From NCBI GenBank assembly GCA_027924585.1, contig BSBM01001026.1:548501-612500 (forward strand): DNA of 64,000 nt. The letters run 5' to 3'. Of the stretch, positions 34,297 through 45,989 are shown piece by piece. This DNA comes from Larix kaempferi (Eukaryota > Streptophyta > Pinopsida > Pinales > Pinaceae). Under the pieces are notes generated by a model, which searched no databases, was not told where the DNA came from, and worked only from the letters and a program-made list of their open reading frames with translations. How positions within the stretch are numbered: the first letter of the stretch is position 1; each line of letters begins with the position of its first letter. A program made the position numbers and the translations under genes.

Positions 34297-35955
34297 CTAT
34301 GAAACGGGTTGTGGGTTTTCCGCAGGGGTTGCCTGTGGTGGGTAATAAGCAGGTTGGGCTTGAGAGGATAAAGGGGTTGGTGCATCCTGTGGGTGGTAAT
34401 ATGGCTGAGGTGCGACCGGAGGGGCATAAGCGGGGGATGCATGACCAAAGCACTGAGGTGGACATGAGGGTCCATGGGAATGATGGTGATGTGCCATGGG
34501 AGCATATGAATTGGTTGCTCTAGAATGGGATGTAGCCCACGAAAGGTCGAGGCCATGGCTAGGGCGTGCTATGGAAAAGGGTTGGTTATGTGAGGCTATA
34601 TGGCCAATGATGCCATCTGCGGCATGGGATGCTGTCGGCGCATCGTGTCGGGAGGAATCGCCAAGGGGGGCATCAGGGATGATGTAATAAAGGTAACCAG
34701 ACTGGGCATAAATAAGGTCAAATTGTTGGGCTTTGAGGATGGCCTCTTCTTCGGACTCGGGTCGTTCGGATGCCACATCCTTGGAAATGACAGGAAGGAG
34801 AGATTTTAGAAACCAATCTAAGAAGATACAGTCGTCTAACTTGATTTTGCAGAGGCTTCAGCGTCGACGCCACTCATGAATGTGGTCAGTGATGTGGGTA
34901 GCCATGTTCTGTCTGTAAGACAGTAGGATCTCAACTCCTGCGTCATAGCGGACAGGTAATTGAAAGAACTGCAGGAAAGTCGAGGCAAGGGAAGTAAAGG
35001 TGGCATGGGTCCCATGGGGCTGCTCGATGTACCACTTAGCTATAGAGCTAGTGAGGGTGCACTGTAACAGATAGAGGTGGACAGAGTCATCCACTATGGA
35101 GTTGGAAGAACACCATAGATGGAAGGACATAATATGGTTTTGGGGGTCCTCACCTGCCTTGCCCTCAAACTTAGGGATGTCGGAGGGGATCTTGGTGGGC
35201 ATGTGAGGCCACGCAGGGTCGTGTTTGATGGGATCGTTAGTCAGTCTAGCCAGGTCAAGAAGGTTGAGACTAGCCATGAATGAAAAACTAGTAGAAGGAT
35301 GTTACATACTAGTGGTTGTGACAATGTTGGGGCCAATGCCCCCGAGTGGAGGGGCTAGGTTTGGGATGGTGCCCCCAGGTGGAGGAACAAAAGTGGTATG
35401 GGACGGTCCTACACCGCCAAGGGTAGTGTGAGTCACTGATGGAGTTGGGATGGGGATGCTAGCTACTAGAATGGGTACAGTGATAGGAATGGTAGATGTG
35501 GGCCCCAACGAGGGCATACCCAAAGCAGGTGTGGTAGCTGGTGTGGTGGTGGATGCTCCACCAATGGTCCCTACAAAGAAAGGGTTGGAAGTCATACTAG
35601 CCATGGGGCTGGTTGGTGCAGTGTAAGTGGGGTTCTCGGACTTTGCCTCTGAATCAGAGGTAAAATAAGGGGCGTCTAGATCAGGTGATGGAGTTCTATG
35701 CCATTGACAAGTGGAGTCAAGTGACAAAGATCGAGATCTATGATGAGTGGTATCAAGTGATGAAGATCGACGTCTATGACAGGTGATGTCAAGTGAACCG
35801 TGCTGCGGGGGCTCACCCCGGAGGTGCCGAGAATGTCTCGGGGACTCAATGGTGACAGATGGTGTCAAGTATCTGGGGGTTGTGTTGAGTGAAAAAAAAC
35901 TCAAAAACCCTAATGCAACCGAGTGTGCAGAAGGAGAGCTCAAAAAATATGGCAC
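34297..35955 (-). pseudogene. Gag of element D, N-terminal and central part
   Basis: A serine/proline/threonine-rich N-terminal part (35955-35302) contains repeated SLDTTHHRSRS-like units. The conserved gag core is 35277-34858: LARLTNDPIKHDPAW, IPSDIPKFEGKAGEDPQNH, FHLWCSSNSIVDDSVHL and FFQLPVRYDAG. It matches the gag of element E residue by residue over long stretches. It continues with EEEAILKAQQFDLIYAQ and a histidine/proline-rich tail unique to D (SYAPMAHHHHSHG). At least three frame breaks. Confidence 0.85.
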
Positions 35956-37524
35956 TCAAGCCAACAACCAACTCAAAACACTTACTGTAATAGTTGTGTT
36001 ACAATAAGTGGAGTATCAACAGAAATGGTCAGAATACCAACAAGCAGTAGGTTTCCTAGAAAAAAAAAATAGTGGACTCGCTAGACCAAAAGGAGGTAAG
36101 GGAGCATGAAAACACCTAGCTAAATAGTATTCTGACTCAACCAAACATATCCTCTGCAAGGTGATGAAATCCAAGTCAGACAATATGGATAGTAGAGCCA
36201 AGTGGCTAAATATATCCCCCTATCGGGAGGGACACTGGGTAGTCAATCCTGGAAGAAAGGCAACTAAGATACCTTATTCATGACACGTCCAGAAAAGGTG
36301 AATCTGCAGTTTGGTTCTATTGCCGTTGTATCCCCATATGGGTGATACACCGAGAACTACAAAAGGTATCCTTCGATTACTGAATGGAGTGTGGTATTCC
36401 ACTCAGGCCTCCGGAACCAGTCTGACTACTTCAACCCTCCTAGGGGAGAGTCCCTTTGATAAACTGGTTGTGACCGTTCCAAAAAGTACTAGGGGATTTT
36501 GGTTCCCTAATGGACAACAACTATGTCTCAAGTGTAAACAACCGAGGGGTGTTATTTAGATGCCTATTCCCCCGATCCTACCTAACTACAATATTCTTAC
36601 GTGTTCCCCAAGTGGGGTTAGAATGTTGGATGTGTTAAGTAGTATTTTAGGGCTCACTTGAATTAGGTGACAGAGTGTGTGCGTGTGAGATAATGAACCC
36701 AAACAAAAGTGCCACAGGGTGGGCAACTTTCTAACTAAAAATAACAATGCAGAAATTAAACTTTGAAATGCAAAATTTTCTCTTTTCAATTAAAATGCTA
36801 AAATTTAAAAAATGTTGTAAATGGAAAAAAAATAATACTGCAGAAAACAAACTGTAGGGAAGTAAGGCTGTAGATAGGATAGATGACTGTGCAGGTGCAG
36901 AAAATATTGCAGCAAAGTACTGGGTTCAAACAGCGAAAAAGTGCAGAAAACAAACCACGGGTCTGTGGCAAATCTGTGTGGGCGGACCATGGGAAACAGG
37001 TCGACAGTTGTGGGTAGATTGTAGGAATATGGCTGAAAAATGCAGGAGGACCGTGGGAGAAAGGCCGAAAGTCGCAGGCAGATAGTAGGAAAATGGCTGA
37101 AAGCCGCAGGCGGACAGAGAGAAAAAGGCTGAAAGTCGCAGGTGGATAGCAGGAAAATGGCTGAAAGCCACAGGCAGACCACGGGAAAAGGCCAAAAGTC
37201 ACAGATGGATAGCAGGAAATTGGCTGAAAGCCATATGCAGACCACGGGAAAAGGGCGAATAGCTGCTATCGGACCGCACAAACTAGGCTGAGAGCCACGG
37301 TCAGGTCGCAGGTAATAGACTAAAAACCATCAGTAGATCACCTAAAACATTCTGAGAGCCATGGTCGGATCGCAAGTAACAGTCTGAAAGATGTGGTTGG
37401 ATCGCAACTGTGGGGACTAAAGACACGGTTTATGGCAGCCAAAAGGGACAGCCGAAAGGAAAAAACAAGAAAATATTGCAGAAAATTAAAAACGTTTAAA
37501 ACTATAACCAGAAATTCAAAGGAA
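35956..37524 (-). other. Leader of element D with diverged GC-rich repeats
   Basis: Non-coding leader between gag and primer site. Its distal part (36930-37440) is built of roughly 60 bp units containing tggctgaaagccgcaggcgg or variants with gaccacgggaaaaggc. Overlapping long frames on the minus strand (about 36800-37280) are repeat products: they use different frames with the same words and lack gag motifs. Confidence 0.7.
36930..37440. repeat. Degenerate repeats of about 60 bp in the leader of D
   Basis: Seven to eight units with the alternating words gaaagtcgcagg(t/c)gga, agcaggaaaatgg and cagaccacgggaaa. They resemble in style, but not in unit length, the 34 bp array at 19271. Confidence 0.75.
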
Positions 37525-37541
37525 CACTAGGGGAGTCGCCA
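37525..37541 (-). other. Primer-binding site of element D
   Basis: The minus strand reads TGGCGACTCCCCTAGTG, four bases from the LTR. Element E has TGGCGACTCCGTTGGGGA at the same place. This is a non-Met tRNA primer type used by Tat-like Gypsy elements. Confidence 0.82.
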
Positions 37542-37545
37542 AAAT

Positions 37546-38303
37546 TGTAGCTAGGGTTTTCACCCTAGTTTGTGCAAATGAGCACCTACTAAGGAGAAGG
37601 GCCTCCTTAGTAGCAGTTCAATAAACAATAAATAAAAGCAGTAAAACAATATGAAATTTAACCTAACATGAGCATTAACATAAATAATAAAACATGAAAA
37701 TATGGCAAAAGATTTCTCTTTTTTGTATTAAAAATTACCTCAGGTGTAGAGGTTGATGAAGCCCTTACAACAGTCCAAGAGGGTTGCTTCCAAGCTCCAG
37801 TGTTGTTCCTTTCTCCTTCTCCAAAGGGTTTTGGAAATGGGCCAAAGGGGCACTCAAATGTGAAAATAGCTCAAAAGGGTGAGCTAGGGTTTTAGGAGTG
37901 ATTTTGGTAGAGTAAGGATATGGATGATTGTGGATAAAAAATTGGGAGCCTCCATCACCTATTTATAGGTTTTTAGTGGTGGAGTGCTAACCCATGGTTT
38001 TGGGCACCATATGGTTTAGGTCAACTGTATAGGGTTTTTGCTTCATTTTTTCCCCCTTTTCGTCTTTTTTGTATTTTTTATTCCCTTTTTAGAGGGGTTT
38101 TGTTATTTTTGGAGGAATTTAACTTATTTTGGGGGAAAAGGGGGGGGTTTTGGCCTTCTGGAGGCTTTTTTAATGGTTTTTTGGCCTTTTGGAGGCTTTT
38201 TAATGGGTTTTTAAGGTTTTGGAGGCAAATATGGTAGGAAATATGGACAAATGAGTCATGTAATGAGGGAGATGAGGTAGTGAGCACTTTTTGGGTGTTA
38301 ACA
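37546..38303 (-). repeat. 5' LTR of element D (758 bp)
   Basis: Same ends as 15653-16439. TATA box on the minus strand at 37960-37967. Followed by the TSD taggc and the resumed LTR of F. Confidence 0.92.
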
Positions 38304-40301
38304 TAGGCATTAATTAATTAATTAATTAATTAATGAAAAAATTTACTAAGGGAATATGCCTAAGGGTGAATTTGAGGAATTAAATGGATAAGGTAGGCTC
38401 TCCATGAAGTTATTAACCCCCAAAATAAGTGCTAAGCTGATTTATTAATTAATTGAGGAGTTTTGAGACGACATTATAAGTTTAATTAAATAATTAATGG
38501 TTTTGAATTTTGGAGAATAAATTATTTAATTTTATTAATTATCCTCATTTATTAATATTTTATTTGTTATGCTGAATAAACGAAGAAATTGGCTCACCAA
38601 TTCAAATTAGTGGATAAGGTTGGAGGAATTACTTGGAGTAGAAGTAAAGTAAGCACTAGAGTGCAAAAATGTTGCCAAAAATGAGATAAGAGGAATATTT
38701 CAGGAAAAGCGGCATAAATCCAGAAAGCAGGAAAGTATGAAAAGCAGGAAAGTTCAAAAAAGAAGGAAAGTCAGAAAACAGAGGAAAAAAGAAGGAAAGG
38801 AAAACCAAAGCAAGCAAGAAAAGCAAGGAAAGTATGTCCACTCATGGGTGACCTATTCTCATAGGTCACCAAGCCAAGTAACTTTCTCAACAAGTCGACA
38901 TGAATTCTATATAAGAAGGTTTCCAACTTCATTCAAGAACTTTTGATCATTGTTAGAATTTGTGAATGAGAGCTCTGAGCCCTCTAGTTGAGTGATGTGC
39001 CTCAACAAGTTATTCTTGGGAGGTGTGCCCCAAGGCCCTATGAGCTTCCTGTGAGTGTTATTCAGGTCCAACAACTATTATTATAGCCAGTAACATCCAG
39101 TTCAGATCAGCATTGAGGAATTAATGTCAGGTTGAAGAGGAGGCTGCCAGTGTAGAAGATTTGCAGCTAGATTTGGTGGAAGAACACTAGAGGATGAAGA
39201 CAGTTATGGAGAAATGAACCCAGGAACTCTAGTGAACTCTATAATATGATATTTGAAGATATTAAAAACTTCTAAATTCCAGAGATCAAATATCATATTT
39301 GATCTCCACTCTTCTTCTACTTCTACTTCTCCTATAACTAGATTTGGAGGTGATTTTCATAAAGGAGAGAACTAGTTTGATGATGGTGCCCGACTGAAGA
39401 TTAGTAGCTCAGAGTGCAGCAAGATAAGAAATCTAAACTTTATATGGAATAATAATAACTTCTATAATAGAGACAAAGTAATTTCTTTCTTCTCTTCTCC
39501 ATTCTCCCACTGTTGTAACATAAAACTAGTCTGTGAGGCATTGTTCTTTGAGAAGCAAGCATTTAATAAAAGGAGGAATGTTTTGAATGTTATATTTCAA
39601 ATTATATGTGTTGAAAATATTCTATCAGAGTTTTAATAGAGCATTTTGTTAATTTGAAATGCAAGACTAGCTAGGTGGATGTCAATCCTAGACTAGTTTC
39701 ATCACTTTTACTTCCAAATCAATTTTAAGCACTCATTTTGCATTCTGTCAGTTAGAAAAGGTCATTGTATCAGTATAATATCCATATAAGTCTCTAATTT
39801 GAGAATTTTCTAGCCTTTAAACCCTATTTGGAAATCTTGGAAAATTACTAGCTCAGCAATCCCGGGAGAACCCTTAAACCCCAATTCTTCCCAAACATTA
39901 CCAAGACTGTTCAAACACTTTCCAAAACATCTCCTGCACTTATTTTAATGATATTACCTCTTCCATTAGTTCCCAGGATCCCCATCTATCTAGTATGCAT
40001 ATGCCAGCTTCCCAGGAAGACTCGAAGTATGCAACAGTGCACACTATTGTTGAAATGTGAATGGTTCTGGTACATGGTGCATAGGACATCTTTGATCTGA
40101 CATCCTAACCTACTGCTGCATCTCAGTCCATACATTTTCTAGAATTCAATGTTCATCCTACCATCCTCATATCTTGTCTCATTCCCCATCAGTTACTTCC
40201 TACTTTGTTCGAAACAATTGTCAAAAATTTAACTAGTGAATTTTATCAAAAATTTGAAGTTAGATATAATATCTTAGTTGAATATTACCAAGGATATTAC
40301 A
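38304..40301 (+). repeat. 3' LTR of element F, second part
   Basis: Resumes with taggcattaattaatta, the same point at which the 5' LTR has taggc (10383). Includes a run of five attaattaa-type units and the TATA box tatataag at 38908-38915. Ends GGATATTACA, then TSD tatca. Total 3' LTR length agrees with the 5' LTR within about 10 bases. Confidence 0.92.
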
Positions 40302-40700
40302 TATCAACTCAACACTCACTAAAATAAATGGATGAAATGTAGAAATGGTGCTTACATGGAGGGAAAGGGAGCATGAAGCAATGGATATAGAGGTTATGCC
40401 TGCTGCTATAGAGAATGATGCAATGACACCCCATAAATTTTTCCTGCTGCTACAAACAAGGATGCAACGACACCCCAGAACTTCTTCCTACTACTATAGA
40501 CAAGGGTGCAATGACACCCTATTTTCCAGAACTACTGGAAGGAGGCTACGACCCCCTGCATGCTTTCTGCTTTCCCTAGCACCACCCTACCACCCTTATA
40601 TGTTTCTGTCAATCTTACAAAACTTCCTCTTTCGAATCTATCACAAATTCTTCTTCATTCTACTGGTCTATGTCTTCTCAAGCTGCTCCTGGATCTGAAC
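40302..40700 (+). pseudogene. Relic J: start of an antisense plant-mobile-domain-like gene
   Basis: The plus strand reads MVLTWREREHEAMDIE after tag|aaatggtg. It matches MVLVWHEREHKDMDREE at the exon 2 start in element E. The rest is altered by a three-copy repeat of about 43-53 bp (40393-40530, with gatgcaatgacacccc). The site lies directly after the TSD of F, so F inserted in an older Gypsy element of the D/E type. Its left half may be 9665-10333. Confidence 0.55.
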
Positions 40701-41320
40701 TACTTAGACACAGTTCTTTTAATTTGAAAGCTTCATTTAAATACCACATACATGCTTGTTCAAACCATCATGCATTTTCGAATCTTTGTTTGATTAACAT
40801 TTAATTCAGAGTTCTATTAACCATTTATTAATTAATTTAATTAATAAAACTCTGTGACCTTATCATGCCTCTTCGAATCTTCTGATAATTAATTTATCAT
40901 TCTGTCCATTACATAATTTTTTTTATCAATTAATTAGACCTTGTGTGCATCTCATGCCTCTTCGAATCTCTGTTATGAAGGATTTTTAATTAAATAATTA
41001 ATTTAAATATTTCTTGATCATTTTTGGTCTACAGACTCCCTTCTTCTCTAGCCGTGGGCTTCATCAAACCCATTCCCGTGGGATTAACCCTAGCCCCTGC
41101 GGGCATCCTTAGCCCTCTTTGGGATTACCCTTTTCTCCCGCGGGCATCCCGTAAGCTCTTGTGGGATTAACTAAGCACCTATGGGCATACAAGATTTTGT
41201 GGGATTTTCACAAGCCCCTGTGGGCATGACACAAGCCCTTGCAGGCTTAACTTTATCCACTGCACACATAGTAAAGCTCGTAGGAGCTATTTAACACTTA
41301 ATCCCATTTATAAGTAACCA
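40701..41320. repeat. AT-rich spacer with two small repeat families
   Basis: catgc(ct/at)(c/t)ttcgaatct occurs three times at roughly 90 bp spacing (40780, 40865, 40958), each followed by ttaatta-rich sequence. Then 41060-41250 has about five units alternating gtgggattaac and gcccctg(c/t)gggcat. No gene is seen. Confidence 0.65.
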
Positions 41321-43001
41321 TGTTTTTTTCTCTGTTTTTGGGAGACTAATAACTCGCACATGAGAGCTCAAATTAGCCCTCTGATTGTATGGCTAGATAG
41401 AGAGTTTACCAAGAAAAAATACCATGTCACCTTCATATTTTACTAACACAGATAGAGCCTTTGGCAGGCATTTGAAAATGACTTCCCAAACTCTTCTTTT
41501 AACACTTAGCCAAATTTTGTCTTCAAATGTAAAACAATTTTTCTTCTATTTTGGCAAATTGATTTTTCCCTTAACTGATCACCATAAGGAAAAATAGGAG
41601 CTTATTTAGATAGTCATTTCAACAAATATCATATCCATGCCAATTGATGAACCTATTGACATACACCCAACATCTGGCAGGCATTTGAAAGTGGTCTTTC
41701 AAACTGCTAATTCAACACTTAACCAATTTTCTTCAAATGCTAGGTCACCAAGGTGATTTCATTTTTACTTCAAAATTTGGAAAATGAGACATCCACAATG
41801 TGAGGAATATCATACTCACTCCAACCATACCAATTTTCTCTCCTACAACCACATCATCTGACCTTGGCGGTCATTTTACTGGGACAGTGCAAACTATGCT
41901 AGATAACACTTTTGGCAAACTTATATCTTCTTCCTCAAACCCCTTTTGGAGAAGATAATCATATGGTCGTATGCAGAACTGAACACTCTAAGTCTCTGTA
42001 CCTTTAAAATAATTGTATCCATCATATACAGGAGGTGGTGGGCATTTTACAAAGGCTACTTGGGTAGATTTGCAAGGAGTTTTTATACTCAGACAATTTG
42101 TCCAAAACCTAAGGTGGATTTTTTACTTCACCAAAACCATGAAACAAGGATACCAGAGGATGTAGGACACCTCACTGAGAAAAACACAACTTGTTTCACC
42201 TCAGACTCTTCCTCATTTTCCGTAGGCGGCCATTTTACTTGAGCAGTGCAATATTACTCGAAGGCACTTTTGGAAAATCCATATCTTTCTCCTCAAAGAC
42301 CTTTTGGACCATCTGGGACCATGGTTGGATGCACCAACAAACACTCTAGAGATCCACACTCTCAAAATATTTTTCCCATCATCCTATGAGATGTGGCGGT
42401 CACTTTCCTGAGGCCACTTAGGCATATTTTAACATTAATTCCATAGTTCGATAATTTTTGCTCTTCTCCTAGACTTGGTCTAATTTCCCTAAACCATTGT
42501 TTTGGCAGGTCCATAATTTATTCATCATGCACTTTCAAGCCAATATGAAGATATGATCAGGTAGACAACATACCAACCTACAAGATCCACATGTAGTGCG
42601 AGCATTCTCTTCAACACACAATTTGTGGTGGGCATTTCTCTAGAGCAATTTTGACTAATTTGACCAAAAAAATTCTTTTGAGGGACCTATATCTTCTTCT
42701 TCAAGGAGTTTTTCTGAGAACTGAGGCCATGTTCAGATATATATTTCAACAAACTATTGGATGGCAGGCCATGGCAGGCATTTTCTTCTTCTTATGAAGT
42801 ATGGTGGACATTTTCATAAGACAACTGCTTTAGGGTAGTTTTTCATCACTTAGTTTTACAAACTACTACCAGAATGTAATAATGACATCATGAGACATCA
42901 AGACACCAACATGTGTCTTTCCTACCTTATCACACATGCCCATCAACACTTCTTTTGTCATTAATTATTTCATTTTACATCAATGACAACCATACTTAAC
43001 A
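41321..43001 (-). repeat. 3' LTR of element I (about 1.68 kb), internally repetitive
   Basis: The right end (cttaaca, then ttctcccc) is fixed by the purine tract. The left end TGTTTTTTTC at 41321 is chosen as the nearest TGTT that gives an AACA end on the minus strand. No partner copy exists here to confirm it. The core gg(c/t)(g/a)g(g/t)cattttac and nearby ccatatcttctt-type blocks recur at least seven times at 150-210 bp spacing. The unit ggcaggcatttgaaa recurs at 41473 and 41683. Confidence 0.6.
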
Positions 43002-43095
43002 TTCTCCCCCTTTGGCACTGATGGCAACAACTCCTTGATTTACTCCCCCTTTGACATTAATGAGAAAGGCTTCCTTTTGACATCTCCCCCTGACA
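43002..43095 (-). other. Three polypurine-tract-like blocks of element I
   Basis: Plus-strand ctccccct occurs at about 43004, 43042 and 43083, so the minus strand carries three aggggag-type tracts, the last directly before the LTR. Multiple tracts upstream of the 3' LTR have been reported for Sireviruses. Confidence 0.75.
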
Positions 43096-43099
43096 TGAT

Positions 43100-44640
43100 G
43101 CCTTTTTGTCCTTTTTATTCATTGCAAATAAATAACTCCCGTCTCTTGTCTAAGATGCTCAAATGATTCTTTGGGTAGTGGCTTAGTGAAAATGTTAGCT
43201 ATCTGTTCTTTTATGTCTACATATTCCAATTTGACAACCTTTTGTGACACTTGATCTCATAAAAAATGATATTTTATTGGAATGTGCTTTGATTTAGAGT
43301 GCATAATAGGATTTTTTGACATTTTTACAGCACTAGTGTTGTCACAATTGATTATCATTGGATTCTCATACTTCACAAGCAAGTCTTCCAAATTCCACTT
43401 CATCCAAATGACTTGGGTACAACATGATGTAGCAAAAATGTATTCAGCCTCTGCTGTAGATAGTGATATGGATGATTGTTTCTTGCTAAACCATGATACC
43501 AGACAATTTCCTAGAAAGAATGCTGCTCCACTGGTACTTTTTCGATCATCAACACTTCCTTCCCAATCTGCATCAGTAAATTATTTTAAGGTGAACTCTT
43601 GACATTTTGGGTAGCATAAACCATACTCCATAGTCCCTTTTAAATATCTGAAAATTATTTTTACTGCAGCCACATGTGTTTCCTTGGGAGCTGATTGAAA
43701 TCTAGCAACCAATCCCACAGCTTGCATCACATCTGGTCTTCTAGCTGTCACATGCAATAGGCTTCCAATCATGGATCTATACATGATATGATCCACTTCC
43801 AAGGTCTCATCATTCTTGCTTAGCTTACAACCAGTGATCATGGAAGTGCTAACTGGATTGGAGTCTTCCATCTTGAACTTACTAAGCATATCCTTGATGT
43901 ACTTTTTTTGAGAAATGAAGGTTTCTTTGTCTGATTGAAAAACTTGTAGTCCCAAGAAAAATGTTAATTCACCCAACATTGACATTTCAAATTCCTTTTT
44001 CATTTCAGAAGCAAAATTTACACTTAGTATTTGTAGATTGCTTCCAAAAATGATATCATCTACATAAACAACAACAATGATCATATTCTTATCCTCGATT
44101 TTATGTAGATATTACTATCGGTGGCTCGTCTTTTATATCCTTGTTGTTTCAAGTAGTTATCTAGCCTTGAAAACTATGCTCTTGGGGCTTGCTTGAGACC
44201 ATAGAGTGTTTTTTTTATTTTGAAAACATAGTCCCTATTCTTTGATAGGAGGAAAACTTTAGGTTGTTCAATATATACTTCCTCTTCTAGCTTCCCATTT
44301 AGAAATGCAGACTTGACATCCATTTGATATACTTTGAAGTTTTTATAACATGAGAATTCCAAAAACATTCTGATTGCTCCAAGTCTTGCTAGAAGTGCAA
44401 CGGTTTCTTTAAATTCAATTCCTTCCACTTGAGCATATCCCTTACACACTAGCCTTTATTTATCTCTGATCACTTTACCATTTTCATTGAACTTATTCTT
44501 GAAAACCCATTTAGTCCCTATAAAATTCTTGTTTGTAGGTTTTGGAACAAGTTCCCAAGTTTCGTTCTCAATCTGATCTAGTTTTTCATCCATGTCTTTG
44601 ATCCAATCATCATTTTTGCTTGCTTCTGTAAAGTTCTTAG
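43100..44640 (-). pseudogene. Copia RT-RNase H of element I
   Basis: Minus strand: EKLDQIENETWELVPKP near 44580, GYAQVEGIEFKETVALLARL, MDVKSAFLNGKLEEEVYIEQ and KTLYGLKQAPRA (44449-44174). After a decayed patch follow VVVYVDDIIFGS with both catalytic aspartates, LGELTFFLGLQVFQS and MIGSLLHVTARRPDVMQAVG (44084-43581). RNase H follows in broken frames to about 43100. Stops and shifts near 44170, 44090 and 43580. Confidence 0.87.
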
Positions 44641-44700
44641 GTTCGACTATTGAAAGTAGAGCTTTTTCAGTAAATAATCTCCTTCTTGTACTGACTCTTG

Positions 44701-45789
44701 GGTGAAAACATGATGTTGGGAAACAATTTTGGCTTGTTTTTTACAAAAAAAACTGCTAATTTTTATGTTTTTCAACTTCGACCTCTTCAAACCCATATCA
44801 CCCTTAGGAATTTCAACTTGAAGTAAAATCAAAGGTTTTACAGAATTAATTAGCTTTCTACTCGTATTTTTTTTTATTTTTTTTATGGGCATATCGTCGG
44901 ATAAATTTGTTGTCAACCGACGACATATACTTGAAAAATTTAGGTATGGATAATGAGTGACCTGTGTTGATGACATTTTTTTGATAGATGGTTATTCATT
45001 TTAGGGAAAAAAATTGTATGCTCATAATCTATACACACTAAACTTGATATTGAACTATATTTCGAGTTTTTTAAGACTTGGGAACTATTTTTTATTATTT
45101 ATCGAAACAGCATATGTTCAGAAAATGGTGCATTATCGACACATGTTTTTGTCTTCACATTTTCTTTCAAATGTTACTCTTATAAAAAAAACTAAAACCA
45201 ACCCATTGAAGAGGACACTTCAAGGAACATCCTTGTATTTTTTTAAATTTTTTTGGCTTCGTCATTGTGATGATATTGAATTTTCATTGTGACTAATTTT
45301 TCAGTCACTTAATTTTTTAATGATAAAGTTTAGTAAAAAAATAGATAAAAATAGTAATCCTAAATGAAATTGAAAAAAACTTATATTACTAGAAACTAGA
45401 TTGAATTATGAATCTACTGGTATAAACTCTGACATGTAATTCTCATATTTTGTAGTGGTCCGACCTTGTTAAAGTGACACATTTCTGAATTCTGCAGAAA
45501 TGGTGCTGGAATTGTTGACCAGAAACTCTCGGGCGAGAAAATGTTTTCCAAAATTTTGGCCCAGAGTTTAGTTCAATCTCTCATCCGAGAGTTTTTTTTA
45601 AAATACAGCGCGGTGATTGGTTCAAACTCTTGGCCTAGAGTTTTTTTAAACTCTCGGCCCAGAGTTTGAACTCTCAAAACTCTCGGCCTAGAGTTTCAGT
45701 TTGACTTTTTTTCACGTGATCATCCGCCCACGCTCCATTTTTTTCACTCCGTTTGTCACACAAGTGTTTCCCAGGCTCCCGATTTCACC
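44701..45789. mobile_element. TIR element L (about 1.09 kb) in element I
   Basis: Left end ggtgaaaacatgatgttggg and right end ccaggctcccgatttcacc form short inverted termini (GGTGAAA, then GGGAAACA near each end). The target ctcttg is present on both sides (44695-44700 and 45790-45795). Removing the insert joins the integrase tail GDKDAR to STRRRLFTEKALLS and so restores the pol spacer of I. Read instead with 8 bp termini GGGTGAAA, the duplication is tctt. No transposase is recognised and the superfamily is not assigned. Confidence 0.72.
45515..45705. repeat. Cluster of hairpin-forming aaactctcggcc/agagttt repeats in L
   Basis: The imperfect palindrome aaactct-cggccc-agagttt occurs about five times in direct and inverted order, with variants such as ctcgggcgaga and ctctcatccgagag. 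Located near one end of L, where many DNA transposons carry subterminal repeats. Confidence 0.75.
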
Positions 45790-45989
45790 CTCTTGCATCT
45801 TTGTCACCTATAATTTGTGTTTCAGGATGGTTCTTTTGTATTCTTCTTGATGGTTTCTTTGTATCAGCTCTTGGAGAATCTTCATTTTCATTTTTTTGTG
45901 ATTATTCTCTTTCTTCTTCCTCTTCTTCTTCTTCTTTCCCAAGCACATATTCATTCTTTTGCAATACTTCTTCTTCATTGTTTTTTCTT

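Larger units (their letters stand above)
15653..38303 (-). mobile_element. Tat-like Gypsy retrotransposon D, inserted in the 3' LTR of F
   Basis: Minus-strand order: 5' LTR 37546-38303, primer site 37525-37541, leader with repeats, gag (35955 to about 32900), RT (32866-31871), RNase H (split by element C), integrase (23496-22390), extra RNase H (22275-21857), an antisense spliced gene on the plus strand (19598-20931), repeat-rich 3' region, 3' LTR 15653-16439. TSD taggc occurs at 15648-15652 and 38304-38308. About 15 kb without C. No aspartic protease is visible between gag and RT. The extra RNase H and the primer site TGGCGACTCC point to the Tat branch. Confidence 0.92.
10334..40301 (+). mobile_element. 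Long-LTR non-autonomous retrotransposon F, host of the nested insertions
   Basis: The element has a 5' LTR 10334-12397, an initiator-Met primer site 12399-12410, an internal region 12411-15591 with one long decayed frame, a polypurine tract 15579-15590, and a 3' LTR split into 15592-15652 and 38304-40301 by element D. TSD tatca flanks it (10329-10333 and 40302-40306). Without D the element is about 7.3 kb. No gag, protease, RT, RNase H or integrase is visible, so any movement must have used enzymes of another element. This resembles the large LARD-type plant elements, with the oddity of a real-looking frame. Confidence 0.92.

Noticed and set aside
33804-34556. 250-codon minus-strand frame rich in H, P and L
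   Set aside because: An alternative frame of the proline/histidine-rich gag tail of D; the true frame carries the zinc knuckle.
36798-37281. Three overlapping minus-strand frames rich in C, F and P
   Set aside because: They are read from the 60 bp GC-rich repeats in the leader of D in different frames, with no gag motif.
44701-45789. Interpretation of L as a Helitron or solo LTR
   Set aside because: It has inverted termini and a target duplication, lacks a Helitron CTRR end and lacks TG...CA ends.
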